From JALYUS01 sp038231255 (GTDB lineage Bacteria > Chloroflexota > Chloroflexia > Thermomicrobiales > JALYUS01): a stretch of 64,000 nucleotides of DNA. A model generated the notes under the pieces. That model made no database searches, was not told the origin of the DNA, and saw nothing but the letters and a program-made list of their open reading frames with translations. The DNA lies in the NCBI GenBank assembly GCA_038231255.1, contig JBBRLR010000015.1, positions 5,436 to 69,435 of the forward strand, in the 5' to 3' direction. Of this stretch, positions 50,353 through 57,900 are shown piece after piece. The position numbers and the translations under genes are program-made. Position 1 is the first letter of the stretch. The number at the start of each line of letters is the position of its first letter.

Positions 50353-52005
50353 ATGAGCAATGAGCAGGCACCCTGCGTAGGGGCGATTCGTGAATCGCCC
50401 TCCCCGATTCGTGATTTGACGTTCGCGGCGGCCGGATGCTCTGGGGAGGGCGATTCACGAGTCGCCCCTACGCAAGAATGGTCGCGCCGAACATCGTGCC
50501 ATGTCTATCGCGAAAAAGCATCAACCCTTGTTACGTACATCCTCGCTGCACTCGCGGGGATCGGCTTCGCGGTCGCGGCGGTGCTGCATCACCGGGCCTT
50601 TCACTCGGCGGCGAACGACCTCGCGTTTTTCGATCAGATCATTTGGAACAGCGCGCACGGCCGGTTGTTCGCGACTTCGTTCGTGCCGTACAACTTCCTC
50701 GGCCAGCATGTCCAGCCCGTGTTGCTGCTCTACGCGCTGCTCTACCGCCTCTGGCCCGCACCGGAATTGCTGCTGATTTCGCAGTCGCTCATCGCCGCAG
50801 CGGCGGCAATTCCGTTGTTTCACGTGGCACGTCACCTGATCCGACATGATGTCCTCGCCGCAATCATCGCCGGGGCATATCTCCTTTCGCCGTACCTCCA
50901 TCACGCGGTTAACTTCGATTTCCACCCGGAAACGATGTCGCCTTTTTTCGCCTTCCTCGGCTACCGCTTCATCCTCGATGGGCGGCGGCGCGCGGCGGTT
51001 TGCGCGTTGCTGCCGCTGCTCCTGCTGAAGGAGGACACGGTACTGCTCCTGCTCGGCATCGCCTGGCTCTGCTGGCTGCGGCGGGAGCGGCGACTGGGGG
51101 CGACACTGGCGGGCATCGCTGTCGGCTGGGGCGCGGTGGCGACGCTCATCATCATGCCCCACTTCCGTTCCGGCCCCTCCGACCTCGAAGAACGCTACGG
51201 CTACCTCGGCAGCGGCGCGGCGGACATCCTCCTCGGCCTCGGCACGCACCCGCAACGCGCCCTCGCGCATCTGCTGACGTGGGCGACGGCGCTCACCCTG
51301 CTCGGCATCATCGGGAGCGCGGGCTTTCTGCCCATCGCCGCCCCCACCGAACTGCTTGCCGCCACGCCGCTGCTTGCTTTTCACCTGCTCTCGACCCATA
51401 CGCCGCAAGCGCACCTCCGCCTCCATTATTCCGCAGAAGTCCTCCCGCTCATCTGGATCGCGGCGGTCTGCGGGCTGGCGAACCTAACCCCCGGCTCCTT
51501 CCCGCGAGGAAGGGGAGGGGAAGGGAGTCTCCGCGAGAGCAGGATGTTTCGGGGAACATCACGGCATTACGAAGAGTCACCCCTTCCCACGCCGAGGGCA
51601 CGGAAGGGTCTGGGGGTTAGGTCCCTCTCCCTCGCCTTCCTCATTCTCAGCGCGGCGATTGCCTTCTGGGCTGCAAGCCCGTTCCCGCCCGCGCGCGGCT
51701 TCGATCCCGCCCGATTCGGGACGGATCAGGCGCACTGGCAGGTGGTGGCGGAGGCAATCGCGCTGATCCCGCCGGATGCCTCGGTCAGCGCGCAAACCGG
51801 GCTTGGTCCACACCTCGCACATCGCACCGCGCTCGACGAATTCCCTGACGGCATCGGCGCGGACTACATCCTGCTCGACGCGCGCGGCGACATTGCCCGC
51901 CCCTACCGCGCGCTCTATCCCCCCGCTCTCGCCGCCCTCCCCACCGAAGGCTACGCTCCCCTCTGGTCCCGCGACGGCATCACCCTCTACAGAAGAAATA
52001 CTTGA
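50353..52005 (+). CDS. DUF2079 membrane protein (start uncertain, internal repeat insertion)
   Basis: The homologous part runs from about 50530 to 51480 and resumes after 51625: LAFFDQIIWNSAHGRLFATSF, FNYDFHPE-like NFDFHPETMSPFFAFLGYR and about nine membrane helices, ending YAPLWSRDGITLYRR. DUF2079 proteins look like lipid-sugar-dependent membrane transferases. An inverted repeat (50374-50478) occupies the 5' end. The ATG at 50353 would translate it, whereas an ATG at 50501 would need one extra A in its A5 run to be in frame. A second repeat (51484-51621) adds about 46 residues without breaking the frame. Confidence 0.7.
   Translation: MSNEQAPCVGAIRESPSPIRDLTFAAAGCSGEGDSRVAPTQEWSRRTSCHVYREKASTLVTYILAALAGIGFAVAAVLHHRAFHSAANDLAFFDQIIWNSAHGRLFATSFVPYNFLGQHVQPVLLLYALLYRLWPAPELLLISQSLIAAAAAIPLFHVARHLIRHDVLAAIIAGAYLLSPYLHHAVNFDFHPETMSPFFAFLGYRFILDGRRRAAVCALLPLLLLKEDTVLLLLGIAWLCWLRRERRLGATLAGIAVGWGAVATLIIMPHFRSGPSDLEERYGYLGSGAADILLGLGTHPQRALAHLLTWATALTLLGIIGSAGFLPIAAPTELLAATPLLAFHLLSTHTPQAHLRLHYSAEVLPLIWIAAVCGLANLTPGSFPRGRGGEGSLRESRMFRGTSRHYEESPLPTPRARKGLGVRSLSLAFLILSAAIAFWAASPFPPARGFDPARFGTDQAHWQVVAEAIALIPPDASVSAQTGLGPHLAHRTALDEFPDGIGADYILLDARGDIARPYRALYPPALAALPTEGYAPLWSRDGITLYRRNT
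50374..50478. repeat. GTAGGGGCGATTC inverted repeat (family C)
   Basis: Ends TGCGTAGGGGCGATTCGTGA and TCACGAGTCGCCCCTACGCA face each other, each with its own GGGCGATTC hairpin, around a unique centre. The text is akin to the smaller family C hairpins at 8890 and 10054. It covers the beginning of the DUF2079 gene. Confidence 0.7.
51484..51621. repeat. Family B element inserted in frame in the DUF2079 gene
   Basis: CCTAACCCCCGGCTCCTTCC at the left end and GAAGGGTCTGGGGGTTAGG at the right end form a complete palindrome-bounded element of about 138 bases (46 codons) with no stop in the host frame. Confidence 0.75.
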
Positions 52006-52033
52006 CGACTTCGCGATCCTCACCAAGTGCGAT

Positions 52034-52106
52034 TGTATGCGATAGCCGTCTTGGCCGGAGTTCGACAAATGAGATGTACGTGATGTATAGTGTGTACGCG
52101 ATATAC
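52034..52106. promoter_or_regulatory. Triple repeat, candidate operator of the AbrB/Doc module
   Basis: Three similar motifs precede the antitoxin gene: TGTATGCGATAG (52034), TGTACGTGATGTA (52075) and TGTACGCGATATA (52093). The last two are 18 bases apart. Antitoxins with AbrB folds commonly repress their own operon, so this is a plausible binding array. Confidence 0.5.
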
Positions 52107-52129
52107 GCAATGGAGAAGGCGGGTGTACG

Positions 52130-52381
52130 ATGGTAACGGTGAAGAAGCGGACACGCAACGGTCTCCAGGGGCCGCAGCGGCTCCGCAAGGCGAACGGGCG
52201 ATTTGTTGTCACGATCCCCGATGAGGACGTGACGGCGCAGGGCATTGAGGAAGGGGACCTCGTCTTCGTGACGGTGCGCGCGGCGGATGTTCGCCCACGT
52301 CTCTCCCCACGGCGGGAAAGCCTACTGGACGAAAGTCTGCACGAGAACGCGGACGTCTACCGGCATCTCGCCGGCCGTTAG
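52130..52381 (+). CDS. AbrB/SpoVT-type antitoxin
   Basis: The 83-aa protein has a Lys/Arg-rich N-terminus and a swapped-hairpin AbrB-like segment, GRFVVTIPDEDVTAQGIEEGDLVFVTV (about 23-49), then a C-terminal tail (LLDESLHENADVYRHLAGR) of the sort that wraps a toxin. It directly precedes a Doc-like gene with no spacing, a standard antitoxin-toxin order. Repeats at 52034-52106 may be its binding sites. Confidence 0.75.
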   Translation: MVTVKKRTRNGLQGPQRLRKANGRFVVTIPDEDVTAQGIEEGDLVFVTVRAADVRPRLSPRRESLLDESLHENADVYRHLAGR

Positions 52382-52789
52382 ATGCCGAACTACCTCACGC
52401 TCCTTGATGTCGTTGCGATCCACGGGCGCGTGATGCGGGCGGGCGGGTATGAACCTCGCCCATTGCTGCGCCCCGAACTGCTGGAAAGCGCACTCTATCG
52501 TCCGCAGCAGGCGGCATACTACGAAGGAGCGGATACGCTTCGGCAGGCCGCGCTGCTCGCTGTCTTCATTTCAGAGGCGCAAACATTCGAAGATGGGGAC
52601 AAGACGACCGCCTTTGCCTGTCTGGATGTGTTTCTGAGAGATAATGGCTATCTCCTGCACCGCGCACAACGTGCGGTCGCGGACGCGCTCATCGCGATTA
52701 CCAATGACCGCGACGGGTGGGAGCAAGCCGTCATGGCGCTGGAAGTCTTGTTGCGTGAAAACAGTCGGCCACCGGAGGAGCATCAATAA
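52382..52789 (+). CDS. Doc/Fic-fold toxin-like protein with altered catalytic motif
   Basis: The 135-aa protein fits the Doc family: YLTLLDVVAIHGRVMRAGG, ELLESALYRPQQAAYYEGAD and a motif AQTFEDGDKTTAFACLDVFL. The canonical HxFxxGNKRTA is changed: His to Gln67, Asn to Asp73 and Arg to Thr75. Doc inactivates EF-Tu by phosphorylation using this motif, so activity here is doubtful or modified. It follows the antitoxin immediately and overlaps the next gene by one base. Confidence 0.78.
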   Translation: MPNYLTLLDVVAIHGRVMRAGGYEPRPLLRPELLESALYRPQQAAYYEGADTLRQAALLAVFISEAQTFEDGDKTTAFACLDVFLRDNGYLLHRAQRAVADALIAITNDRDGWEQAVMALEVLLRENSRPPEEHQ

Positions 52790-54240
52790 TGGACCGTGCC
52801 GTCCATTCCCTACTCGATACCGTCCTCGAAGCGCATCGTTCCTTGCTAATTGGCACGGTGGCAGGAGGCGTGCCGCAGTTTAGTGAGACGCCGTATGCGT
52901 TCGCCCACACGGCGGACGCGCTTTCGTTCGCCTACGCGGTGCCCGAGGATTCGGCGGCACACCGGGCGCTGAAGCGGCACAATAGCGTCGCCTTCCGCGT
53001 CGGCACCGCCGAAGGCGCGATGTGGATGGAAGGAAGTGGGCGCGCGGTGATCGTCCATGACCGCGCGGTGAACGCCGACCTGTTGCGGCAGATCGGCGCG
53101 CGGATGGCGGATGATGCGAGGCCGCAGCCGAACACGCACCGTGCGGTGCGGATCGTGCCGGAAACGGTGACGGTCGCGGCGAAGCGGGACGGGACAATCC
53201 AGGCGCAGCCGATCACCTTCGCGCCCGGTGCGCAGCGCTGGGGCTATCCGGGCAGCACGATCAATGAACGGTTGGAGCGGTTCGCGGCGGTGACGCGGGC
53301 GAATGTCGTGCCGGTGATGGCGATGCCGGTGAGCATCGGCGCGGCGCTGGCGTGGCAGCGGGAGGGTATTTTCCGGCCCCTACCCTACGCACTGACCCTC
53401 GTCGGCGCGGTGGCGGCACACCTCGCCTCGAATGTCACGAACGACATCTTCGACTTCCGCTCCGGCGCGGACGAGCGAGCAATCGCGATGGCGGCGGAAG
53501 GGACAGTGGACACCTCCTCCGGCGCGCTGACGGGCGGCATTCTGTCCGAGCGACAGGCGAACCTGCTCGCGGCGGGGCTGTGGGGCACGGCGCTCTTGTG
53601 TGGCGTCGGGCTGACGAAGACGAGCGGCCCGGCGGTGCTCGGTTTGGCTGCGGCGGGCTTCGGGTTCGGTACACTCTACGTTGCGCCGCCACTAGCCTAT
53701 GGGTACATCGGCCACGGACTCGGGGAGGCGGGCATCCTCGCCTCGTTCGGTCTCCTGCCAACGCTCGGCTCCTATTACGCGCAGACCGGAAAGCTCGACT
53801 GGGCACCGGTGATCGCCGCGCTCCCGCCCGGCCTGTTCACGACGGACGTGCTGCTCAATCACCACTTCTTCCACTGGCGCTCCGACAAAGCGGCGGGCAA
53901 GATGACACCTGTCGCCGTTCTGGGCGAAGAAAAAGCGGCAAACCTCTCGCGCGGGCTGGTGATCGCGGCGTGCGCATCCGTCCTCATCGGTATCAAGGCG
54001 AGGGTGTATCCGAAAATCGCGCTCGCCAGCCTGTCGTCCGTCGCGCCCGTCCTCGAAAAACTGGGCGAGGTGGGCACAGGGAACAAAGGCGCCGTCTTCT
54101 ACGGCGAGATGATGGATCGCACCGTCAAAGGCAGTAGCCGGCTCGGATTGTATCTGCTCGGCAGCCTCGTGCTGAGTGGCATCGTGGAGAGATTGCGCGC
54201 CAGACACTGTGCGAGCGCGAAAGGGGTGACGGAAGCATGA
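52789..54240 (+). CDS. Fusion of a pyridoxamine-phosphate-oxidase-like domain and a UbiA prenyltransferase
   Basis: The 483-aa protein has residues 1-150 resembling FMN-binding split-barrel proteins (SLLIGTVAGGVPQFSETPYAF, HNSVAFRVGTAEGAMWMEGSGRAV). From about 165 a UbiA/MenA membrane domain follows, with the first Asp-rich motif ASNVTNDIFDFRSGAD and the second LNHHFFHWRSDKAAGKMT. The second motif has fewer Asp than usual. UbiA enzymes prenylate aromatic rings for quinones. The two domains are normally separate. It overlaps the Doc gene stop by one base. Confidence 0.82.
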   Translation: MDRAVHSLLDTVLEAHRSLLIGTVAGGVPQFSETPYAFAHTADALSFAYAVPEDSAAHRALKRHNSVAFRVGTAEGAMWMEGSGRAVIVHDRAVNADLLRQIGARMADDARPQPNTHRAVRIVPETVTVAAKRDGTIQAQPITFAPGAQRWGYPGSTINERLERFAAVTRANVVPVMAMPVSIGAALAWQREGIFRPLPYALTLVGAVAAHLASNVTNDIFDFRSGADERAIAMAAEGTVDTSSGALTGGILSERQANLLAAGLWGTALLCGVGLTKTSGPAVLGLAAAGFGFGTLYVAPPLAYGYIGHGLGEAGILASFGLLPTLGSYYAQTGKLDWAPVIAALPPGLFTTDVLLNHHFFHWRSDKAAGKMTPVAVLGEEKAANLSRGLVIAACASVLIGIKARVYPKIALASLSSVAPVLEKLGEVGTGNKGAVFYGEMMDRTVKGSSRLGLYLLGSLVLSGIVERLRARHCASAKGVTEA

Positions 54241-54279
54241 TACAGTATGCATGAAGGCGTATTTGGGAAGGAGTCTGCA

Positions 54280-54522
54280 GTGCTAACCAAGTATATTGAC
54301 GCAGCGATACGTCATGCGCATTACGAAATCCTGCCCGATGATGGGACAGTATATAGTGAAATACTCGATACCCAAGGTGTATGGGCAAATGCAGATACCG
54401 TTGAAGCGTGTCGCGACGAATTGCGAGAAGTATTGGAAGATTGGCTACTTCTCGGCTTCCGGCGGCAGATTACCCTGCCCGTGATAGATGGGATTGACCT
54501 CAACGCACGAGCAGTTGCGTAG
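54280..54522 (+). CDS. hicB: HicB-type antitoxin
   Basis: The 80-aa protein reads VLTKYIDAAIRHAHYEILPDDGTVYSEI, TQGVWANADTVEACRDELREVLEDWLLLG and LPVIDGIDL, a typical HicB with its partial RNase H-like fold. GTG at 54280 with GGAAGGAG six bases upstream is preferred over the ATG at 54247. It is followed by hicA with stop/start overlap. Confidence 0.88.
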   Translation: MLTKYIDAAIRHAHYEILPDDGTVYSEILDTQGVWANADTVEACRDELREVLEDWLLLGFRRQITLPVIDGIDLNARAVA

Positions 54523-54741
54523 TGCCTCCGTTTGGGCCGATCAAGCGGCGTGACTTGATTCACACATTGACGAAGGTCGGTTTTCGTGGGCCGGAACCCG
54601 GCACGAAGCATAATTTTATGGTACGCGGCAACCAGCAAGTTCGGTTGCCAAACCCCCCATCAAGGCGATATTAGCGTAGATTTGCTGCTTCGTATTCTCC
54701 GTCGGGCGGGCATCAGCCGCGAGGAATGGGAACGGCTGTAA
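54522..54741 (+). pseudogene. hicA: HicA-type mRNA interferase, frameshifted at a C6 run
   Basis: From GTG 54522 the frame gives FGPIKRRDLIHTLTKVGFRG and GTKHNFMVRGNQQVRLPNP, with the HicA active-site His in KHNFM. It runs into SRRY and a stop after the run of six C at about 54653-54658. Removing one C restores LPNPHQGDISVDLLLRILRR and AGISREEWERL to the stop at 54741. So it is an inactive toxin, a slippage-switchable gene or a sequencing error. Confidence 0.8.
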
Positions 54742-54779
54742 TCTCGGCCACTCGGCACGAATCGAGAAAGCAGAACCAA

Positions 54780-55508
54780 ATGCCGGAATCTGAAACGATG
54801 TACACTATCACCCTCCGCGTCGGGGAACGCGATTTCCCGGCGACGCTGAAAGCGATGGACATTTTTCATGAGGCGTTGGAGCACGCGATCCCGGCGGAGT
54901 TGCGGCGCGGACATCGCCTGCGCATCCGCACGCCGAAGAACGAAATCGTCTACCCCGATATGTTCGTCGGCGAGACGGTCGCGCACTTCGGCACAGCGTT
55001 ATTTATTGTCCACGCCGAGCCGCTAACGGGCGAACCCGGCCCGTTCCGCACCCTCGCCTTCGATCACCTCGCCATCACTGTAGCGGATCGCCCCGCCGCG
55101 CGCGACTTCTTCCACGATGTGGTCGGCATGCAGATCATGCGCGACGATCCGCACCAGACGGTGCTGACGACGGGCCTCACCTCGCTCTTCATCTTCGGCA
55201 CGGAAATCGCGCCGCTCTCCGACGGCGTCCCTTCGCGCTGGCACCACCTCGGCTTCATCGTGGACGATCTGGAGCGGTGCTATTACCACCTGCGCGCGCA
55301 CGGCGCGGAGATCGTCTCGGACTTCACGCTGCTGGAGCGCGACGAGCGATGGTCGCTCTACTGCCATTACCGCAACGGCGATGTCGCTTTCATGCTCCAG
55401 TTCTCCGAAATCCGCGACGGCTACCGGGGCGTCCACACCGACGCGACGGAGTTCATGTACGACTACCTGCGCGGTCGGTATGGCGTGCGCTTCGCGGACG
55501 GCGAATGA
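54780..55508 (+). CDS. VOC (glyoxalase/dioxygenase) family protein
   Basis: The 242-aa protein has an N-terminal ubiquitin-like beta-grasp part of about 80 residues (MYTITLRVGERDFPATLKAMD onward), then a vicinal-oxygen-chelate domain: FRTLAFDHLAITVADRPAARDFFHDVVGM, RWHHLGFIVDDLERC and VAFMLQFSE carry the His/Glu ligands. It may be a small dioxygenase, isomerase or resistance protein. The start could also be the ATG at 54798. It overlaps the next gene by ATGA. Confidence 0.75.
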   Translation: MPESETMYTITLRVGERDFPATLKAMDIFHEALEHAIPAELRRGHRLRIRTPKNEIVYPDMFVGETVAHFGTALFIVHAEPLTGEPGPFRTLAFDHLAITVADRPAARDFFHDVVGMQIMRDDPHQTVLTTGLTSLFIFGTEIAPLSDGVPSRWHHLGFIVDDLERCYYHLRAHGAEIVSDFTLLERDERWSLYCHYRNGDVAFMLQFSEIRDGYRGVHTDATEFMYDYLRGRYGVRFADGE

Positions 55509-56275
55509 GTGCGCCTGCCATTGTCGCGCGGAGTATCACACCGGAACGCGCGACGGCATTCCTCGGACAAGACCCCATCGCGAATGTCGAACTGCTCGGC
55601 GCGCTCCGGTACGACCGCGAGATTCGGTGCATCGGCGCGCTACGGGAGAGCGTGCTGGAGGGCGTCCTCGTCGTCGCGCGGGAGGACGATGATACGCTGG
55701 CGGCGCGCTTCGAGGCCGCCGAGGGCGACACACTCCTGCCGCTGATCGCCGCCTGCCCGCCCGAAGTGCGGCGGATCGCCCTCCATCGCGCATGGATGCT
55801 GCCCATGCTTAGCGCCGCATTCAGGCTCAACCCGGAGCAGCCGAGCGACACCGTCTTCGCGGCGACGACGCTCGCGCTGCCGCCCGCGCCCGTCGTCCGA
55901 CTCCTGCGCGCGGCGGATGTGCCAATCGTGGCGGTGAGCGCGGCGATGATGGGCGTCACGGCACTGCTCGATGGACTTAGGCGGGGGTTTCGACCGTTCG
56001 GCATCTTCGCGAACGGTCGGCTGATCGCTCACGCAATCGCCGCGAACACGACTGATTGGACGGAAGAGGTGATGTCCGTCTGGGCTGCCCCACGGCAACG
56101 CGGGCAGGGGCTGGCAACGGCAGTCGTCGCCACAACGGCGACAGACATCGTCAGCCGTGGAAAAATCGCTATCTACGTCGCGGCGGTGACGAATCGCGCG
56201 TCCCAGCGCGTCGCCACCAAAGTCGGCTTCCAGCCATCCTACGACACGACGACGTACCGCGTCATGCCGCGCTGA
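55505..56275 (+). CDS. GNAT family N-acetyltransferase-like protein
   Basis: The 256-aa protein has its clear GNAT signature only in the C-terminal third: WTEEVMSVWAAPRQRGQGLATAVVATTATDIVSRG with the acetyl-CoA loop R-x-x-G-x-G/A, and VTNRASQRVATKVGFQPSY. The N-terminal half resembles the atypical domain of two-domain GNATs. It is translationally coupled to the VOC gene, so the two probably act on the same small compound. The substrate is unknown. Confidence 0.8.
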   Translation: MSAPAIVARSITPERATAFLGQDPIANVELLGALRYDREIRCIGALRESVLEGVLVVAREDDDTLAARFEAAEGDTLLPLIAACPPEVRRIALHRAWMLPMLSAAFRLNPEQPSDTVFAATTLALPPAPVVRLLRAADVPIVAVSAAMMGVTALLDGLRRGFRPFGIFANGRLIAHAIAANTTDWTEEVMSVWAAPRQRGQGLATAVVATTATDIVSRGKIAIYVAAVTNRASQRVATKVGFQPSYDTTTYRVMPR

Positions 56276-56282
56276 AGACTAT

Positions 56283-57128
56283 TTACACCGTCAGGGCACC
56301 CTCCATCACAGGCGGGCCGGTGGGCATGGCGGCCGGTCTCGTCTCCGGCTCGGCGGTGATGACGACGGCATGGATGCCGTTGAGGTTGCCGGGCAGCACG
56401 AGCGTCGTCTCGTTGCCACCACTGAATGTCCCGACATCCCAGTAGGAGCCATCCTGTTTTTGCAGCCAGACGCGATAGGTCTGACCGGCCGCAGCGCCGG
56501 GGAAGCCCTTGGCGAGGAAGACGACTTTGCCGCCGTCCGCCGACGATTCGATCAGCGTTGCGTTCGCACTCGGCGCGTTCTGCGTGCCCGCCATCGTGTA
56601 GGCGTGGACACCCGAGGCAGCAAAGCGCACGATGTCCCGATCGCGGTTCGCCTGCGCCACATCCCGATGTAGGTTGATATTCCAGCCACTGAGGCCGATC
56701 ACTGCGATTAGCAGCGCCGCAGCGGCGAGCCAGCCAGGAGAAAACCTTGTGCGGCGGTGTTCCCGCGCTTCCGTGATCGAGCGCGGCGGGATTGCCGCCA
56801 CGCGTTCGGGCCGGGCGTACGAGGCGACAGGATCGCTGGGAATGCCCATCTCGGCCCGCGCCCCGGCGAGGACACGCTCTTTCAGCGCCATACTCGGGCG
56901 AGCAGGAGCAGCGTCCACGTCGGCATAAACTTCCGGCAGGACAGCGGCGATGGCCGCGAACTCCTCGTAAAGCAGCGCGGCATCGGCATCGTCGGCGATG
57001 AGCCGGCGGGCCACGTCCGCTTCCGCCGCCGTCACGCTGCCGAGGGCATAGGAAGCGACCAGCGCCTGCCGCTCCGCATGCGCATCGGTCATCTCGGTAT
57101 CCTGCTCGCTCCGTGCATCGTCGTTCAT
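56283..57128 (-). CDS. Anti-sigma factor, RskA-like
   Basis: The 281-aa membrane protein has an N-terminal cytoplasmic anti-sigma segment (VASYALGSVTAAEADVARRLIADD), one membrane helix at about 128-146 (GWLAAAALLIAVIGLSGW) and an extracytoplasmic RskA domain (TYRVWLQKQDGSYWDVGTF). It should hold the ECF sigma factor inactive until regulated proteolysis. Its start overlaps the sigma gene stop (ATGA), the classical sigma/anti-sigma arrangement. Confidence 0.9.
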   Translation of the reverse strand: MNDDARSEQDTEMTDAHAERQALVASYALGSVTAAEADVARRLIADDADAALLYEEFAAIAAVLPEVYADVDAAPARPSMALKERVLAGARAEMGIPSDPVASYARPERVAAIPPRSITEAREHRRTRFSPGWLAAAALLIAVIGLSGWNINLHRDVAQANRDRDIVRFAASGVHAYTMAGTQNAPSANATLIESSADGGKVVFLAKGFPGAAAGQTYRVWLQKQDGSYWDVGTFSGGNETTLVLPGNLNGIHAVVITAEPETRPAAMPTGPPVMEGALTV

Positions 57129-57718
57129 GTACTCTTCGTTTCCAGTGTGGCCGGCGCCAGGGTGACACGCATCTTCTGCATTCCGAGGCGGATGCGGCTC
57201 TTGACCGTCCCAAGGGGGATGCCGAGCCGTTCCGCCACTTCCGTATTCGAGTAGCCGCCGAGGAACGCGAGCGTCACCGCCTCGCGCTGCTCCTCGGGCA
57301 ACTGTGTCAACGCCGCCCGCACCTGCGTCGCGTCCAGCCCCTGCGACACCTGCGCCCAGACGTCGTACGCATCACCCGCCGGGAGTTCGACCGTCATTTC
57401 GTCAATCGGCTCGGTCGGCTGCCGGGGCTTAAGACGGCGAACCGCATTGAGCGCGCGGTGATGCACAATGCTGAAGAACCATGTGCGCGCATTGCCACGC
57501 TCCGGCTTGAAGGTGCGCGCATAGCGCCAGAGGGCGAGAAACGCCTCCTGCACGACATCTTCCGCCAGCGCGTGATCGCCGTTCATGATGCGATAGGCGA
57601 GCGCGAATGCCGGCCGATGATGCCGGTCATAGAACGCCTCGAAGCACGCGAGCGCTTCCGCCCCGCCCGCCGCCATGCGAGCGACAAGCGCATCATCCGT
57701 CAGACTGCCATCCGTCAC
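57125..57718 (-). CDS. ECF-type RNA polymerase sigma factor (SigK-like)
   Basis: The 197-aa protein has region 2 (FEAFYDRHHRPAFALAYRIMNGDHALAEDVVQEAFLALWRYA) and region 4 (LTQLPEEQREAVTLAFLGGYSNTEVAERLGIPLGTVKSRIRLGMQKMR) around a short linker. GTG start with AGGTG upstream. It is cotranscribed with its RskA-like anti-sigma. An extended -10 lies about 87 bases upstream. Its regulon is not evident from this window. Confidence 0.92.
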   Translation of the reverse strand: MTDGSLTDDALVARMAAGGAEALACFEAFYDRHHRPAFALAYRIMNGDHALAEDVVQEAFLALWRYARTFKPERGNARTWFFSIVHHRALNAVRRLKPRQPTEPIDEMTVELPAGDAYDVWAQVSQGLDATQVRAALTQLPEEQREAVTLAFLGGYSNTEVAERLGIPLGTVKSRIRLGMQKMRVTLAPATLETKST

Positions 57719-57803
57719 GAGTGCACCTGGTTCCTAGTGGTAATACTCTGTTACGCGCATACCGGATCAGTCACGACGGTATCGCGCACGATAAAACGAG
57801 CGC

Positions 57804-57812
57804 AGTATAGCA
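57804..57812 (-). promoter_or_regulatory. Extended -10 promoter of the sigma-factor gene
   Basis: TGC-TATACT on the minus strand (57812 to 57804), identical to the element at 6589-6597 on the plus strand. Confidence 0.5.
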
Positions 57813-57824
57813 TGCGGGAACCTG

Positions 57825-57893
57825 ATCTCCGGCCCCCTCCGAGAACAAATTGCCCCCTCCCGATGCGGAAGGGGGCTGGGCGCAGAGGGCAGG
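57825..57893. repeat. Family B-like repeat
   Basis: CCTGATCTCCGGCCCCCTCCGAG followed by GCCCCCTCCCGATGCGGAAGGGGGCTGGG. It separates the sigma-factor promoter from the 3' end of the binding-protein gene at 57901. Confidence 0.5.
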
Positions 57894-57900
57894 CAAGCGG

